Shown here piece after piece: positions 33,857-47,201 of a stretch of 64,000 nt of DNA. Source of the stretch: Corylus avellana (taxonomy: Eukaryota > Streptophyta > Magnoliopsida > Fagales > Betulaceae); assembly GCF_901000735.1 (NCBI RefSeq), contig NC_081551.1, forward strand, positions 10,822,542 through 10,886,541. The letters are read 5' to 3'. A model generated the notes under the pieces. The model had not been told where the DNA came from. It saw only the letters and a program-made list of their open reading frames with translations, and searched no databases. The translations under genes and the position numbers were made by a program. Each line of letters opens with the position of its first letter. The first letter of the stretch is position 1.

Positions 33857-34082
33857 GTTGTAGCTTAGTGGCTAAATCCTTAACCACTGCACCCCCTGAA
33901 GGGCCCCTTGGGACTCAGGGGTCGCTGCTATTGATATGGGAAAAATTAAAAAGACCATTAACGGCGATTTATTGTTGCCACCATATAGTGAACACAGGAG
34001 AAAAATTTAAAAAGATCATCAGCAAAGACGCTGTTATTTAGTGGACAATAGCGGTGACTCTAATGCATGCCGTTATTGACAT
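32504..34082. repeat. Macro-array unit 1
   Basis: Joins the captured fragment at GTCTGATCCG. Contains the ORF region (ORF 32664-32867, shifted), foldback hairpin (about 32940-33116), TTTAGGG palindrome (33352-33364), tRNA-like modules at about 33535-33603 and 33679-33738, a (TA)n spacer (33803-33853), type 4 module (33856-33925) and GCGGCGA-type motifs. The first and second modules seem fused here by a short duplication. Confidence 0.85.
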
Positions 34083-34214
34083 ACCAAAAGCTCATTGGTA
34101 TAGCACCAGAAAGAAGCGCATTCTTCTGCTGTTTACAGCTGCTTCAGGAAGGATTGTCGTCGTTCCTTCAACACCGAAGTGGAGAGGGACATCCACATGA
34201 AGAGCGACCATTAA
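34083..34214 (+). pseudogene. Captured C2H2 zinc-finger fragment, finger 1 end plus finger 2
   Basis: In the same frame as 32417-32503 it repeats the end of finger 1 (K-S-S-L-V, the same TAG stop, then HQKEAH). It continues through a second finger, YSCFRKDCRRSFNTEVERDI then HMKSDH and a TAA at 34212-34214. Cysteines and histidines are spaced C-x4-C-x12-H-x4-H with the usual aromatic F three residues after the second Cys. So two array copies preserve overlapping parts of one small two-finger gene, and both share the nonsense codon. The stop therefore predates their duplication. No second copy of finger 2 was found in the window. Confidence 0.6.
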
Positions 34215-35614
34215 ATGAATGTCATACATATATATATATATTTTAGTTTACGACTAATAGGCTGACGCAAACATATATCAGTGTAATCGAGTTCTTTAAG
34301 ATCCATGCTAGTGTTTTTAAATTTTTCCAAACTTTTCAATAGATGGGACTTGTACTGTTCGAGCGAATACTTATCTTTAGTGTTGAGAATCTACCAAAAT
34401 CTATTGTTTGCCAGTAAGAGTCTATTCATCATGAAATTTATATTTATTTTTTGTTCTTCTTTTGTGCCACATCAATTTGGTATCACGGACATCACAGCTG
34501 TTTTCTACAACAATTGCGAGATCCACCTTTCCGATCACATAGGAACCTGCCCGTAATAATGACTCTCTTTTATGGTAGTCAAATGTGGCTGAGTGTGACA
34601 GATGGCAATTCATGGGGGAAACTTATAAATGAGTGTTTGGGAATTGGATGCAATACAAAAATGTTTGTAGGAAGCTCCTACAAATCAACCTCTAAAAGCG
34701 ATATGTTAATTTAAGCTATTAAAAAACCATGTGAGAAGAACAGGCTATTAAAAAATAAAAATAAAAAATTGAACTTCTCGCATGCTAAGAAATACATCTC
34801 ATTTTTAGAGACTAGTTTGTAAGAAATTTAAGTGCATAGCAATTTCGTGGACTTCATAATACCAAAAAGGTGATGAACATGTCTTTTTGTCCTCCCGAAC
34901 AAAATTAGGGGAAAGAACAAGTTGTGGAAGAAATATTAGGATCGATGGGATTCAAAACTAAAGCCTAGGGGGGAGGTTGAACCGATTGGGGGATGCCTCA
35001 AATGTTGCAGCTAATGCCTCGAAAAGACCTTCCCCCAAACCTTGAAAAGGTTCCCTCAAACCCAAATTTAGGGTTTAAAAATGTAGGTTTATTGGAGGTT
35101 ACTGTTCATATAAATTATAGGTGCTAAGATGAGGTACTAATCGATAGAAGCTTGTATGGTAACCAGGAATGGATTTTTTTGGGTTTTTGTAAGTTGATTT
35201 TATTATATATATATATTGCATAAGGATGTGATAGAATATTGAAAAATGCTTTGTAGCGTAGTGGGTTGGGGTGTAGATTTTGGGGAGAGGGGGTAGGGGT
35301 TCGAGGCCATGGAATGGATTTTTTGGACATTTTCATGTTGATTTTATTGTATATATTGCATTGGGATGTGATAGAATATCAGAAAATGCATTGTAGCCAA
35401 CTGGTTTGGGTGTTTGATTTTCGAGGTAGGGATTCGAGTCTTGAAATGTGGTTTTTTGGGTTTTGTCAGTTAGGTTTATTGTAAATATTTATTTATATGT
35501 AATTGGACATCATAAAAAGTTTAGTGATTCAGTGGTTAAGGTGTTGGTTTTTGGGGGTGAGAGGAGAGGTTCGAGTGCTAGGATGGGTTTTCTTGGGTGT
35601 TTTTCATGTCTTTT

Positions 35615-35656
<42 letters not shown>

Positions 35657-35902
35657 GTAATAATATATGTATAAAAAAAAAAGCTTTGCGGCTTAGTGCC
35701 AACAGCCTTAACCATTGCACCCAATGAAGGGCCCGTTCGGACTCAAGCGTCGCCGCTATTCATATGGGAAAAATTAAAAAGATCATTAGCGGCGATTTAA
35801 TGTTGCCACTATTTAGTGCACACAAGACAAAAACTGAAAAAGATAATTAGCTAAGTCGCCGCCACTGCATATATATAGATATATATATATATATACACAC
35901 AG

Positions 35903-35968
<66 letters not shown>

Positions 35969-36126
35969 ATTCTTTAGTTAGGTGTTGATAGACTGTTGCT
36001 GAGATAATTTTCATCCTAATTGATGGATGGCAGACGTCTTGGAACAACCTAGTAGTGTCTAACTAGAAGAATACTTGCCTTTATTATCTTATCTTGTCAA
36101 TAACGTGGTTGAAGTGTAAGCGATCA
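34215..36126. repeat. Macro-array unit 2
   Basis: Starts inside the unit (TTTAGTTTACGACTAATAGG). Foldback hairpin at about 34640-34830. tRNA-like modules at about 35255-35310, 35392-35440 and 35519-35582, (TA)n at 35617-35653, and a type 4 module at about 35685. Compound TA/CA/TA/GA microsatellite at 35872-35962. Confidence 0.88.
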
Positions 36127-37643
36127 CTTAGTTTGATCCGTGCATGTTATCCCTATAATACTAGTTTAGTTTACGAATAACAGGCTGACGCAAACATATA
36201 TCAATGTAATCGTGTTCTTTACGATCCATGCTTGTGTTTTTAAATTTTCCCAAACTTTTCAAGAGACGGGACTTGTATTGTTCGATTGATTACTCACTTA
36301 TCTTTAGTGTTGAGAATCTACCAAAATATATTGTTTGCCAGTAAGAGTCTTTTCATCATGAAATTTATATTTATTTTTTGTTGTTCTTCTTTTGTGCCAC
36401 ATCAATTTGGTATCACGGACATCACAGCTGTTTTCTACAACAATTGCGAGATGCACCTTTCCACCCACATAGCAACCTGCCCGTAACAGTGACTATCTTT
36501 TATGATAGTTGAATGTGGCTGAGTGTGACAAATGGTAATTCATGGGGGAAACTTATCAATGAGTGTTAGGGAATTGGACACAAATTTCCTACACACATGT
36601 TTGTGGGACGCTCCTACAAATCAACCTCTAAAAGCGATATGTGTACTTTAAGCTATTAAAAAGGCATGTGCGAAGCACAGGCTATTAAAAAAAAAATTTA
36701 TGAACTTCTCACATGCGAAAAAATAAATTCAATTTTTAGAGACTAGTTTTTAATAAATTTAAGTGCAAAGCAATTTCGTGGACTTAATCATTACCAAAAA
36801 GGTGATGAACAAGCCTTTTTGTCCTCCCGAACAAATTTAAGGGAATGAAGAAGCGGCGGAATTAATCTTAGGGTCGACGGGATTCAAAACTAAAGCCTAG
36901 GGGGGAAGGGTGAACCTTTAGGGGGATGCCTCAAATGTTTCTGCTAATGCCTAGAAAAGACCTTCGCCCAAACCCTGACAAGGTTCCCTCAAACCCTAAA
37001 TTAGGGTTTCAAAATGTTGGGTTTGTGGAGGTTACTGTTCATATAAATTACAGGTGCTGAGATGAGGTACTAATCGAGAGATGATTGTATGGTAACCAGG
37101 AATGGATTTTTTTGGGTTTTTGTAAGTTGATTTTATTATATATATTGCATAAGGATGTGATAGAATATTGAAAAATGCTTTGTTGCCTACTGGGTTGGGT
37201 GGTAGATTTTGGGGAGAGGGGGTAGGGGTTCGAATCAGGGAATGGATTTTTTTTGGGATTTTCAAGTTGATTTTATTGTATATATTGTATTGGGATGTGA
37301 AGGAATATCAGAAAATGTATTGTAGCCAACTGGTTTGGGTGTTTGATTTTGGGGGTAGGGATTTGAGTCTTGTAATGTGGTTTTTTGGGTTTTGTGAGTT
37401 AGGTTTGTTGTAAATATTTTATTTATATGTAATTGGACATCACAAAAAGTTTAGTGATTCAGTGGTTAAAGTGTTGGTTTTTGGACCATTGCACCCCCTG
37501 AAGGGGCCATCCAGATTCAAGCGTCGCCGCTACTGAAAGGGGAAAAACTTAAAAAGAGCATTAGCGGCGATTTAATGTTGCCGCTATATAGTGCACACAA
37601 GAGAAAAACTAAAAAAGATCATTAGCTAAGTCGCCGCCACTGC

Positions 37644-37734
<91 letters not shown>

Positions 37735-37942
37735 AAGAGATATCTATGTTGACGTGATGCAAAAACTCAAAGAGTCGAATACAAATTCTTTAGTTATGTG
37801 TTGATAGACTGTTGCTGAGATAATTTTCATTGTAATTGATGGATGGTAGACGTCTTGGAACAACCTAGTAGTGTCTAACTAGAAGAATATTTGCCTTTAT
37901 TATCTTATCTTGTCAATAACGTGGTTGAAGTGTAAGCCATCA
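36127..37942. repeat. Macro-array unit 3 (A-type)
   Basis: 66-codon ORF at 36286-36486. A-type variants: TTATTACCAAAAAGG-like spacing after the hairpin, GAAGCGGCGG, and GAAAGGGGAAAAACTT near 37535. The third tRNA-like module is cut short and joined directly to ACCATTGCACCCC at about 37484, deleting the (TA)n spacer and the start of module 4. Compound microsatellite at 37644-37735. Confidence 0.88.
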
Positions 37943-39383
37943 CTTAGTTTGATCCGTGCATGTTATCCCAATAATACTAGTTTAGTTTACGAATAATAGG
38001 CTGACGCAAACAAATATCAATGTAATCAAGTTCTTTACGATCCACGCTTGTGTTTTTAAATTTTCCCAAACTTTTCCAGAGACGGGACTTGTATTGTTCG
38101 ATTGATTACTCACTTATCTTTAGTGTTGAGAATCTACCAAAATCTATTGTTTGCCAGTAAGAGTCTTTTCATCATGAAATTTATATTTATTTTTTGTTGT
38201 TCTTCTTTTGTGCCACATCAATTTGGTATCACGAACATCACAGCTGTTTTCTACAACAACTGGGAGATGCACCTTTCCGCCCACATAGCAACCTGCCAGT
38301 GAGAATGACTATCTTTTATGGTAGTTAAATGTGGCTGAGTGTGACAGATGGTAATTCATGGGGGAAACTTATCAGTGAGTGTTAGGGAATTGGACACAAA
38401 TTTCCTACACATGTTTGTGGGTTGCTCCTACAAATCAACCTCTAAAAGCGATATGTGTACTTTAAGCTATTAAAAAGGCATGTGGGAAGCACAGGCTATT
38501 AAAGAAAATATTATATGAACTTCTCACATGCTAAAAAACACATTTAATTTTTAGAGATGGGGTCGTAAGAAATTTCAGTGCAAAGCAATTTCGTGGACTT
38601 AATCATACCAAAATGGTGATGAACAAGTCTTTTTGTCCTCCCGAAAAAATTTAAGGAAATGAAGAAGCGCTGGAATTTATCTTAGGGCCAACGGGATTCA
38701 AAACTAAAGCCTAGGGGGGAAGGGTGAACCCTTTCGGGGATGCCTCAAGTGTTGCAGCTAATGTCTCGAAAAGACCTTCCCCCAAACCCTGAAAAGGTTC
38801 CCTCAAACCCTAAATTAGGGTTTAAAAATGTAGGTATTGTGGAGGTTACTGTTCATATAAATTATAGGTGCTAAGATGAGGTACTAATCAAGAGAAGATT
38901 GTATGGTAACGAGGACTGGATTTTTTTGGGTTTTTGTAAGTTGATTTTATTATATATATTGCATAAGGATGTGATAGAATATTGAAAAATGCTTTGTCGC
39001 CTAGTGGGTTGGGTGGTAGATTTTGGGGAGAGGGGGTAGGTGTTCGAGTCCATGGAATGGATTTTTTTTGGGATTTTAAAGTTGATTTTATTGTATATAT
39101 TGTATTGGGATGCGATAGAATATCAGAAGTGCATTGTAGCCAACTGGTTTGGGAGTTTGATTTTGGGGGTAGGGAGTCGAGTCTTGAAATGTGGTATTTT
39201 GGGTTTTGTAAGTTAGGTTTATTGTATATATTTTATTTATATGTAATTGGACATCACAAAAGTTTGGTGGTTCAGTGGTTAAGGTGTTGGGTTTTGTTGG
39301 TGAGAGGAGAGGTTCGAGTGCTAGGATGGGGTTGGGTGTTTTTCAAGTCTTTTTTTTTTTTTTTATATATATATATGTTTTAT

Positions 39384-39439
<56 letters not shown>

Positions 39440-39616
39440 TTAGAAGCTATAATAAAGCCTTAACCGCTGCACCTCAAGTGGCTCATTCAAACTAAGCGTC
39501 GGGCCGCACCATTGATGGGGAAAACTAAAAAGATCATTAGCCATTTACTTGTACCGCTTTATTTAAGGACACAAGACAAAACTAAAAAAGATCATTAGCT
39601 AAGTCGCCGCCACTGC

Positions 39617-39671
<55 letters not shown>

Positions 39672-39879
39672 AAGAGATATCTATGTTGACATCATGCAAA
39701 AACTCAAAGAGTAGAATACAAATTCTTTAGTTATGTGTTGATAGACTGTTGCTGAGATAATTTTCATCACCATTGATGGATGGTAGATGTCTTGGAACAA
39801 CCTAGAAGTGCCTAACTACAAGAATACTTGCCTTTATTATCTTATCTTGTCAATAACGTGGTTGAAGTGTAAGCGATCA
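37943..39879. repeat. Macro-array unit 4 (B-type)
   Basis: 66-codon ORF at 38102-38302. B-type variants: GAGATGGGGTCGTAAG (38554), GAATTTATCTTAGGG (38671). Modules at about 38993-39048, 39131-39182 and 39257-39318. (TA)n at 39375-39433. The type 4 module at 39436-39500 is unusually eroded. The microsatellite at 39616-39668 lacks the CA block. Confidence 0.88.
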
Positions 39880-41293
39880 CTTAGTTTGATCCCTGCATGT
39901 TATCCCTATAATACTAGTTTAGTTTACGAATGATAGGCTGACGCAAAGAAATATCAATGTAATCGAGTTCTTTACGATCCATGCTTGTGTTTTTAAATTT
40001 TCCCAAATTTTTCAAGAGACGGGACTTGTACTGTTCGATTGCTTACTCACATTTCTTCAGTGTTGAGAATCTACAAAAATCCATTGTTTGCCTGTAAGAG
40101 TCTTTTCATCATGAAATTTATATTTATTTTTTGTTGTTCTTCTTTTGTGCCACATCAATTGGGTATCATGGATCTCACAGCTGTTTTCTACAACAATTGC
40201 GAGATGCACCTTTCCGCAAACATAGCAAGCTGCCCGTAACAATGACTATCTTTTATGGTAGTTAAATGTGGCTGAGTGTGACAGATGGTAATTCATGGGG
40301 GAAACTTATCAATGAGTGTTAGGGAATTGGACACAAATTTCCTACACACATGTTTGTGGGATGCTCCTACAAATCAACCTCTAAAAGCGATATGTGTACT
40401 TTAAGCTATTAAAAAGGCATGTGCGCTGCACAGGCTATTAAAAACAAATTTATGAACTTCTCACATGCTAAAAAATAAATTTAATTTTTAGAGACTAGTT
40501 TTTAAGAAATTTAAGTGCAAAGAAATTTCGTGGACTTAATCATTACCAAAAAGGTGATGAACAAGCCTTTTTGTCCTCCCGAACAAATTTAAGGGAATGA
40601 AGAAGCGGCGGAATTAATATTAGGGTCGACGAGATTCAAAACTAAAGCCTAGGGGGGAAGGGTGAACCCTTGGGGTGATGCCTCAAATGTTTCTGCTAAT
40701 GCCAAGAAAAGACCTTCGCCCAAACCCTGACAAGGTTCCCTCAAACCCTAAATTAGGGTTTAAAAATGTAGGTTTTGTGGAGCTTACTGTTCATATAAAT
40801 TACAGGTGCTGAGATGAGGTACTAATCGAGAGATGATTGTATGGTAACCAGGAATGGATGTTTTTGGGTTTTTGTAAGTTGATTTTATTATATATATTGC
40901 ATAAGGATATGATAGAATATTGAAAATGCTTTGTTGCCTACTGGGTTGGGTGGTACATTTTGGGGAGAGGGGGTAGGGGTTCGAATCATGGAATCGATTT
41001 TTTTTGGGATTTTCAAGTTGATTTTATTGTAGATATTGTATTGGGATGTGAAAGAATATCAGAAAATGTATTGTAGCCAACTGGTTTGGGTGTTTGATTT
41101 TGGGGGTAGGGATTCAAGTCTTGTAATGTGGTTTTTTGGGTTTTGTCAGTTAGGTTTATTGTAAATATTTTATTTATATGTAATTGGACATCACAAAAAG
41201 TTTAGTGATTCAGTGGTTAAGGTGTTGGTTTTTGGGGGTGAGAGGAGAGGTTCGAGTGCTAGGATGGGTTTTATTGGGTGTTTTTCATGTCTT

Positions 41294-41324
<31 letters not shown>

Positions 41325-41548
41325 TTTATAAATGTAATAATATATATATAAAAAAAAAAAAGTTTTGCAGCTTTGTGGCTAAAGCCTTAACCATTGCACC
41401 CCTTGAAGGGGCCCTTCAGACTCAAGTGTCGCCGCTATTGAAAGGGGAAAAACTTAAAAAGATCATTAGCGGCGATTTAATGTTGCCGCTATTGAGTGAA
41501 CACAAGACAAAAACTAAAAAAGATCATTAGCTAAGTCGCCGCCACTGC

Positions 41549-41643
<95 letters not shown>

Positions 41644-41855
41644 AAGAAAGAGATATCTATGTTGACGTGATGCAAAAACTCAAAGAGTCGAATACAAATT
41701 CTTTAGTTATGTGTTGATAGACTGTTTCTGAGATAATTTTCATCGTAATTGATGGATGGTAGACGTCTTGGAACAACCTAGTAGTGTCTAACTAGAAGAA
41801 TACTTGTCTTTCTTATCTTATCTTGTCAATAACGTGGTTGAAGTGTAAGCGATCA
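39880..41855. repeat. Macro-array unit 5 (A-type)
   Basis: ORF at 40039-40239. Shares the A-type variants of unit 3 (TCATTACCAAAAAGGTG at about 40541, GAAGCGGCGG at about 40602, GAAAGGGGAAAAACTT at about 41441), but keeps complete modules 3 and 4 and the (TA)n spacer at 41291-41318. Long CA block in the microsatellite at 41548-41645. Confidence 0.88.
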
Positions 41856-43457
41856 CTTAGTTTGATCCCTGCATGTTATCCCTATAATACTAGTTTAGTT
41901 TATGAATGATAGGCTTACGCAAAGAAATATCAATGTAATCGAGTTCTTTACGATCCATGCTTTTGTTTTTAAATTTTTCCAAACTTTTCAAGAGACCGGA
42001 CTTGTATTGTTCGATTGCTTACTCACTTTTCTTTAGTGTTGAGAATCTACCAAAATCCATTGTTTGCCTGTAAGAGTCTTTTCATCATGAAATTTATATT
42101 TATTTTTTGTTGTTCTTCTTTTGTGCCACATCAATTTGGTATCACGGACCTCATAGCTGTTTTCTACAACAATTGCGAGATGCACCTTTCCACAAACATA
42201 GCAAGCTGCCCGTAACAATGACTATTTTTTATGGTAGTTAAATGTGGCTGAGTGTGACAGATGGTAATTCATGGGGGAAACTTATCAATGAGTGTTAGGG
42301 AATTGGACACAAATTTCCTACACACATGTTTGTGGGATGCTCCTACAAATCAACCTCTAAAAGCGATATGTGTACTTAAACTATTAAAAAGGCATGTGCG
42401 CTGCACAGGCTATTAAAAAAAAAATTTATGAACTTCTCACATGCTAAAAAATAAATTTAATTTTTAGAGATGGGGTCGTAAGAAATTTCAGTGCAAAGCA
42501 ATTTCGTGGACTTAATCATACCAAAATGGTGATGAACAAGTCTTTTTGTACTCCTGAAAAAATTTAAGGAAATGAAGAAGCGCCGGAATTTATCTTAGGG
42601 TCGACGGGATTCAAAACTAAAGCCTAGGGGGGAAGGGTGAACCCTTTCGGGGATGCCTCAAATGTTGTAGCTAATGCCTCGAAAAGACCTTCCCCCAAAC
42701 CGTGAAAAGGTTACCTCAAACCCTAAATTAGGGTTTAAAAATGTAGGTTTTGTGGAGGTTACTGTTCATATAAATTATAGGTGCTAAGATGAGGTACTAA
42801 TCAAGAGAAGATTGTATGGTAACGAGGACTGGATTTTTTTGGGTTTTTGTAAGTTCATTTTACTATATATATTGCATAAGGATGTGTTAGAATATTGAAA
42901 AATGCTTTGTCGCCTAGTGGGTTGGGTGGTAGATTTTGGGGAGAGGGGGTAGGGGTTCGATTCCATGGAATCGATTTTTTTTGGGATTTTCAAGTTGATT
43001 TTATTGTATATATTGTATTCGGATGTGATAGAATATCAGAAAATGCATTGTAGCCAACTGGTTTGGGAGTTTGATTTTAGGGGTAGGGAGTCGTGTCTTG
43101 AAATGTGGTATTTTAGGTTTTGTAACTTAGGTTTATTGTATATATGTGATTTATATGTAATTGGACATCGCAAAAAGTTTAGTGGTTCAGTGGTTAAGGT
43201 GTTGGGTTTTGTTGGTGAGAGGAGAGGTTCGAGTGCTCGGATGGGTTTCCTTGGGTGTTTTTCAAGTCTTTTTATATAAATATTTATATGTTTTATAAAT
43301 GTAATAATATATATATATATATAAAAGCTTTGTAGCTTAGTGGCTAAAGCCTTAACCATTGCACCCGCTGAAGGCCCCATTCAAACTCAAGCGTCGCCGC
43401 TATTTAGTGGACACAAGACAAAAACTAAAAAAGATCATTAGCTAAGTCGCTGCCATT

Positions 43458-43550
<93 letters not shown>

Positions 43551-43777
43551 CGAGAGAGAGAGAGAGAGAGAGAGAGATCTATGTTGATGTGATGCAGAAA
43601 CTCAAAGAGTCCAATACAAATTCTTTAGTTATGTGCTGATAGAATGTTGCTCAGATAATTTTCATCATAATTGATGGATGGTAGATGTCTTGGACCAACC
43701 TAGTAGTGTCTAACTAGAAGAATACTTGTCTTTATTATCTTATCTAGTCAAAAACGTGGTTGAAGTGTAAGCAATCA
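41856..43777. repeat. Macro-array unit 6 (B-type)
   Basis: ORF at 42015-42215. Shares the B-type variants of unit 4 (GAGATGGGGTCGTAAG at about 42467, GAATTTATCTTAGGG at about 42585). The third module lies at about 43176-43240 and the fourth at 43326. Compound microsatellite at 43460-43575. Confidence 0.88.
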
Positions 43778-45226
43778 CTTAGTTTGATCCATGCATGTTA
43801 TCCCTATAATTCTAGTTTACTTTACGAATAATAGGCTGACGAAAACATATTTCAATGTAATCGAGTTCTTTACGATGCATGCTTGTGTTTTTAAATTTTC
43901 CCAAACTTTTCAAGAGACGGGACTTCTACTTTTCGATTGATTACTCACTTATCTTTAGTGTTGAGAATCTACCAAAATCTATTGTTTGCCAGTAAGAGTC
44001 TATTCATCATGAAATTTCTATTTATTTTTTGTTTTCTTCTTTTGTGCCAAATCAATTTTGTATCACGGACATCAGAACAGTTTTCTACAACACTTGCGAG
44101 ATGCACCTTTCGGCCCACATAGCAACCTGCCCGTAACAATTACTATCTTTTATGGTAGTTACATGTGGCTGAGTGTGACAGATGATAATTCATGGGGGAA
44201 ACTTATAAATGAGTGTTAGGGAATTGGACACAAATTTCCTACACACAAGTTTGTAGGATCCTCCTACAAATCAACCTCTAAAAGTGATATGTGTACTTTA
44301 AGCTATTACAAAGGCATGTGAGAAGCACAGGCAATTAAACAAAAATTTATATAAACTTCTCACAAGCTAAGAAATACATTTAATTTTTAGAGACTAGTTT
44401 GTAAGAAATTTACGTGCAAAGCAATTTCGTGGACACAATCATACCAAAATGGTGATGAACAAGTCTTTTTGTCCTCCCAAACAAATTTAAGGGAATGAAG
44501 AAGCGCTGGAATTAATCTTAGGGTCGACGGGATTCAAAACTAAAGCCTAGGGGGGAAGGGTGAATCCTTTGGGGGATGCCTCAAATGTTGCTGCTAATGC
44601 CTCGAAAAGACCTTCCCCCAAACCTTGAAAAGGTTCCCTCAAACCCTAAATTAGGGTTTAAAATGTAGGATTTGTGGACGTTACTGTTCATATAAATTAT
44701 AGGTGCTAAGATGAGGTACTAATCGAGAGAAGATTGTATGGTAACCAGGAATGGATTTTTTTGGGTTTTTGTAAGTTGATTTTATTATATATATTGCATG
44801 AGGATGTGATAGAATATAGAAAAATGCTTTGTAGCCAAGTGGGTTGGGTGGTAGATTTTGGGGAGAGGGGGTAGGGGTTCTAGTCCATGGCATGGATTTT
44901 TTTGGGATTTTCAAGTAGATTTTATTGTATATATTGTATTGGGATGCGAAAGAATGTCAGAAAATGCATTGCAACCAACTGGTTTGGGTGTTTGATTTTA
45001 GGGGTAGGGAGTCGAGTCTTGAAATGTGGTTTTTTGGGTTTTGTAAGTTTGGTTTATTGTATATATTTTATCTATATGTAATTTGACAACACAAAAAGTA
45101 TTGTGGTTCAATGGTTAAGGTGCTGGTTTTTGGGGGTGAGAGGAGAGGTTCGAGTGCTAGGATGGGTTTTCTTGTGTGTTTTTCAAGTCTTTTTTTTTTA
45201 TATATATATATATGTTTGATAAATGT

Positions 45227-45265
<39 letters not shown>

Positions 45266-45464
45266 GGCTTTGTAGCTTAGTGGCTAAAGCCTTAGCCATT
45301 GCACCCACTGAAGGGCCCGTTCGGACTCAAGCGTCGCCGCTATTGATATGGGAAAGATTAAAAAGATCATTAGCAGCGATTTAATGTTGCCGCTATTTAG
45401 TGGACACAAGACAAAAACTAAAAAGGATCATTAGCTAAGTCCCCACCATTGCACATATATATAT

Positions 45465-45502
<38 letters not shown>

Positions 45503-45559
45503 GTATATGTATAAATATATATATATATATATATGTATATGTATAAATATATATATACC

Positions 45560-45641
<82 letters not shown>

Positions 45642-45841
45642 TCTATGTTGATGTGATGCAGAAACTCAAAGAGTCCAATACAAATTCTTTTGTTATGTGC
45701 TAATAGACCGTTGCTGAGACAATTTTCATCATAATTGATGGATGCTAGACGTCTTGGAACAACCTAGTAGTGTCTAACTAGAACAATACATGTCTTTATT
45801 ATCTTATCATGTCAATAACGTGGTTGGAGTGTAAGCAATCA
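43778..45841. repeat. Macro-array unit 7
   Basis: ORF frameshifted (43937-44122). Modules near 44830, 44970 and 45095, (TA)n at about 45197-45260, and type 4 near 45268. It has the longest compound microsatellite of the array (about 45455-45640), with an internal duplication of a TGTATATGTATAAATATATA stretch. Confidence 0.88.
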
Positions 45842-47124
45842 CTTAGTTTGATCCCTGCATGTTATCCCTATAATACTAGTTTTGTTTACGAATAATAGGC
45901 TGACGCAAACTTATATCAAAGTAATCGAGTTCTTTACGATCCATGCTTGTGTTTTTAAATTTTCCCAAACTTTTCAAGAGACGGGACTTGTACTATTCTA
46001 GTGATTACTCACTTATCTTTAGTGCTGAGAATCTACCAAAATCTATTGTTTGCCAGTAAGAGTTTATTCATCATGAAATTTATATTTATTTTTTGTTGTT
46101 CTTCTTTTGTGCCACATCAATTTGGTATCACGGACATCACCACTGTTTTCTCCAACAATTGCGAGATGCACCTTTACGCCTACATAGCAACCTGCCCGTA
46201 ACAATGACCATCTTTTATGGTAGTTAAATGTGGCTGAGTTCATGGGCGAAACTTATAAATGAGTGTTAGGGAATTGGACACAAATTTCCTACACACATGT
46301 TTGTGGGATGCTCCTACAAATCAACCTCTAAAAGCGATATGGGTACTATAAGCTATTAAAAAGGCATGTGAGAAGCACAAGCTATTAAAAAAAAATTTAT
46401 ACGAACTTCTCACACGCTAAGAAATACACTTAATTTTTGGAGACTAGTTTGTAAGAAATTTAAGTGCAAAGCAATTTCGTGGACTTAATCATACCCAAAT
46501 GGTGATGAACAAGTTTTTTGTACTCCCGAACAAATTTAAGGGAATGAAGAAGCGGTGGAATTTATCTTAGGGTCGACGGGATTCAAAACTATAGCCTAGG
46601 GGGGAAGGGTGAACCCTTTGGGGGATGCCTCAAATTTTGCTGCTCATGCCTCAAAAAGACCTTCCCCCAAACCCTGAAAAGGTTCGCTCAAACGCTAAAT
46701 TAGGGTTTAAAAATGTAGGTTTTGTGGAGGTTACTATTCATAAAAATTATAGGTGCTAAGATGAGGTACTAAGCGTGAGAAGATTGTATCGTAACGAAGA
46801 ATGGATTTTTTTGGGTTTTTGTAAGTTGATTTTATTATATATATGACATAATGATGTGATAGAATATTGAAAAATGCTTTGTAGCCTCGTGGGTTGGGTG
46901 GTAGATTTTGGGGAGAGGGGGTAGGGGTTCAAGTCCATGGAATGGATTTTTTTGGGATTTTCAAGTTGACCATTGCACCCACTGAAGGGCCGGTTTGGAC
47001 TCAAGCGTCGCCGCTATTGAGATGGGAAAAATTAAAAAGATCATTAGCGGCGATTTAAGGTTGCTGCTATTTAGTGGACACTAGACAAAAACTAAAAAAG
47101 ATCATTAGCTAAGTCACCGCCATT

Positions 47125-47201
<77 letters not shown>

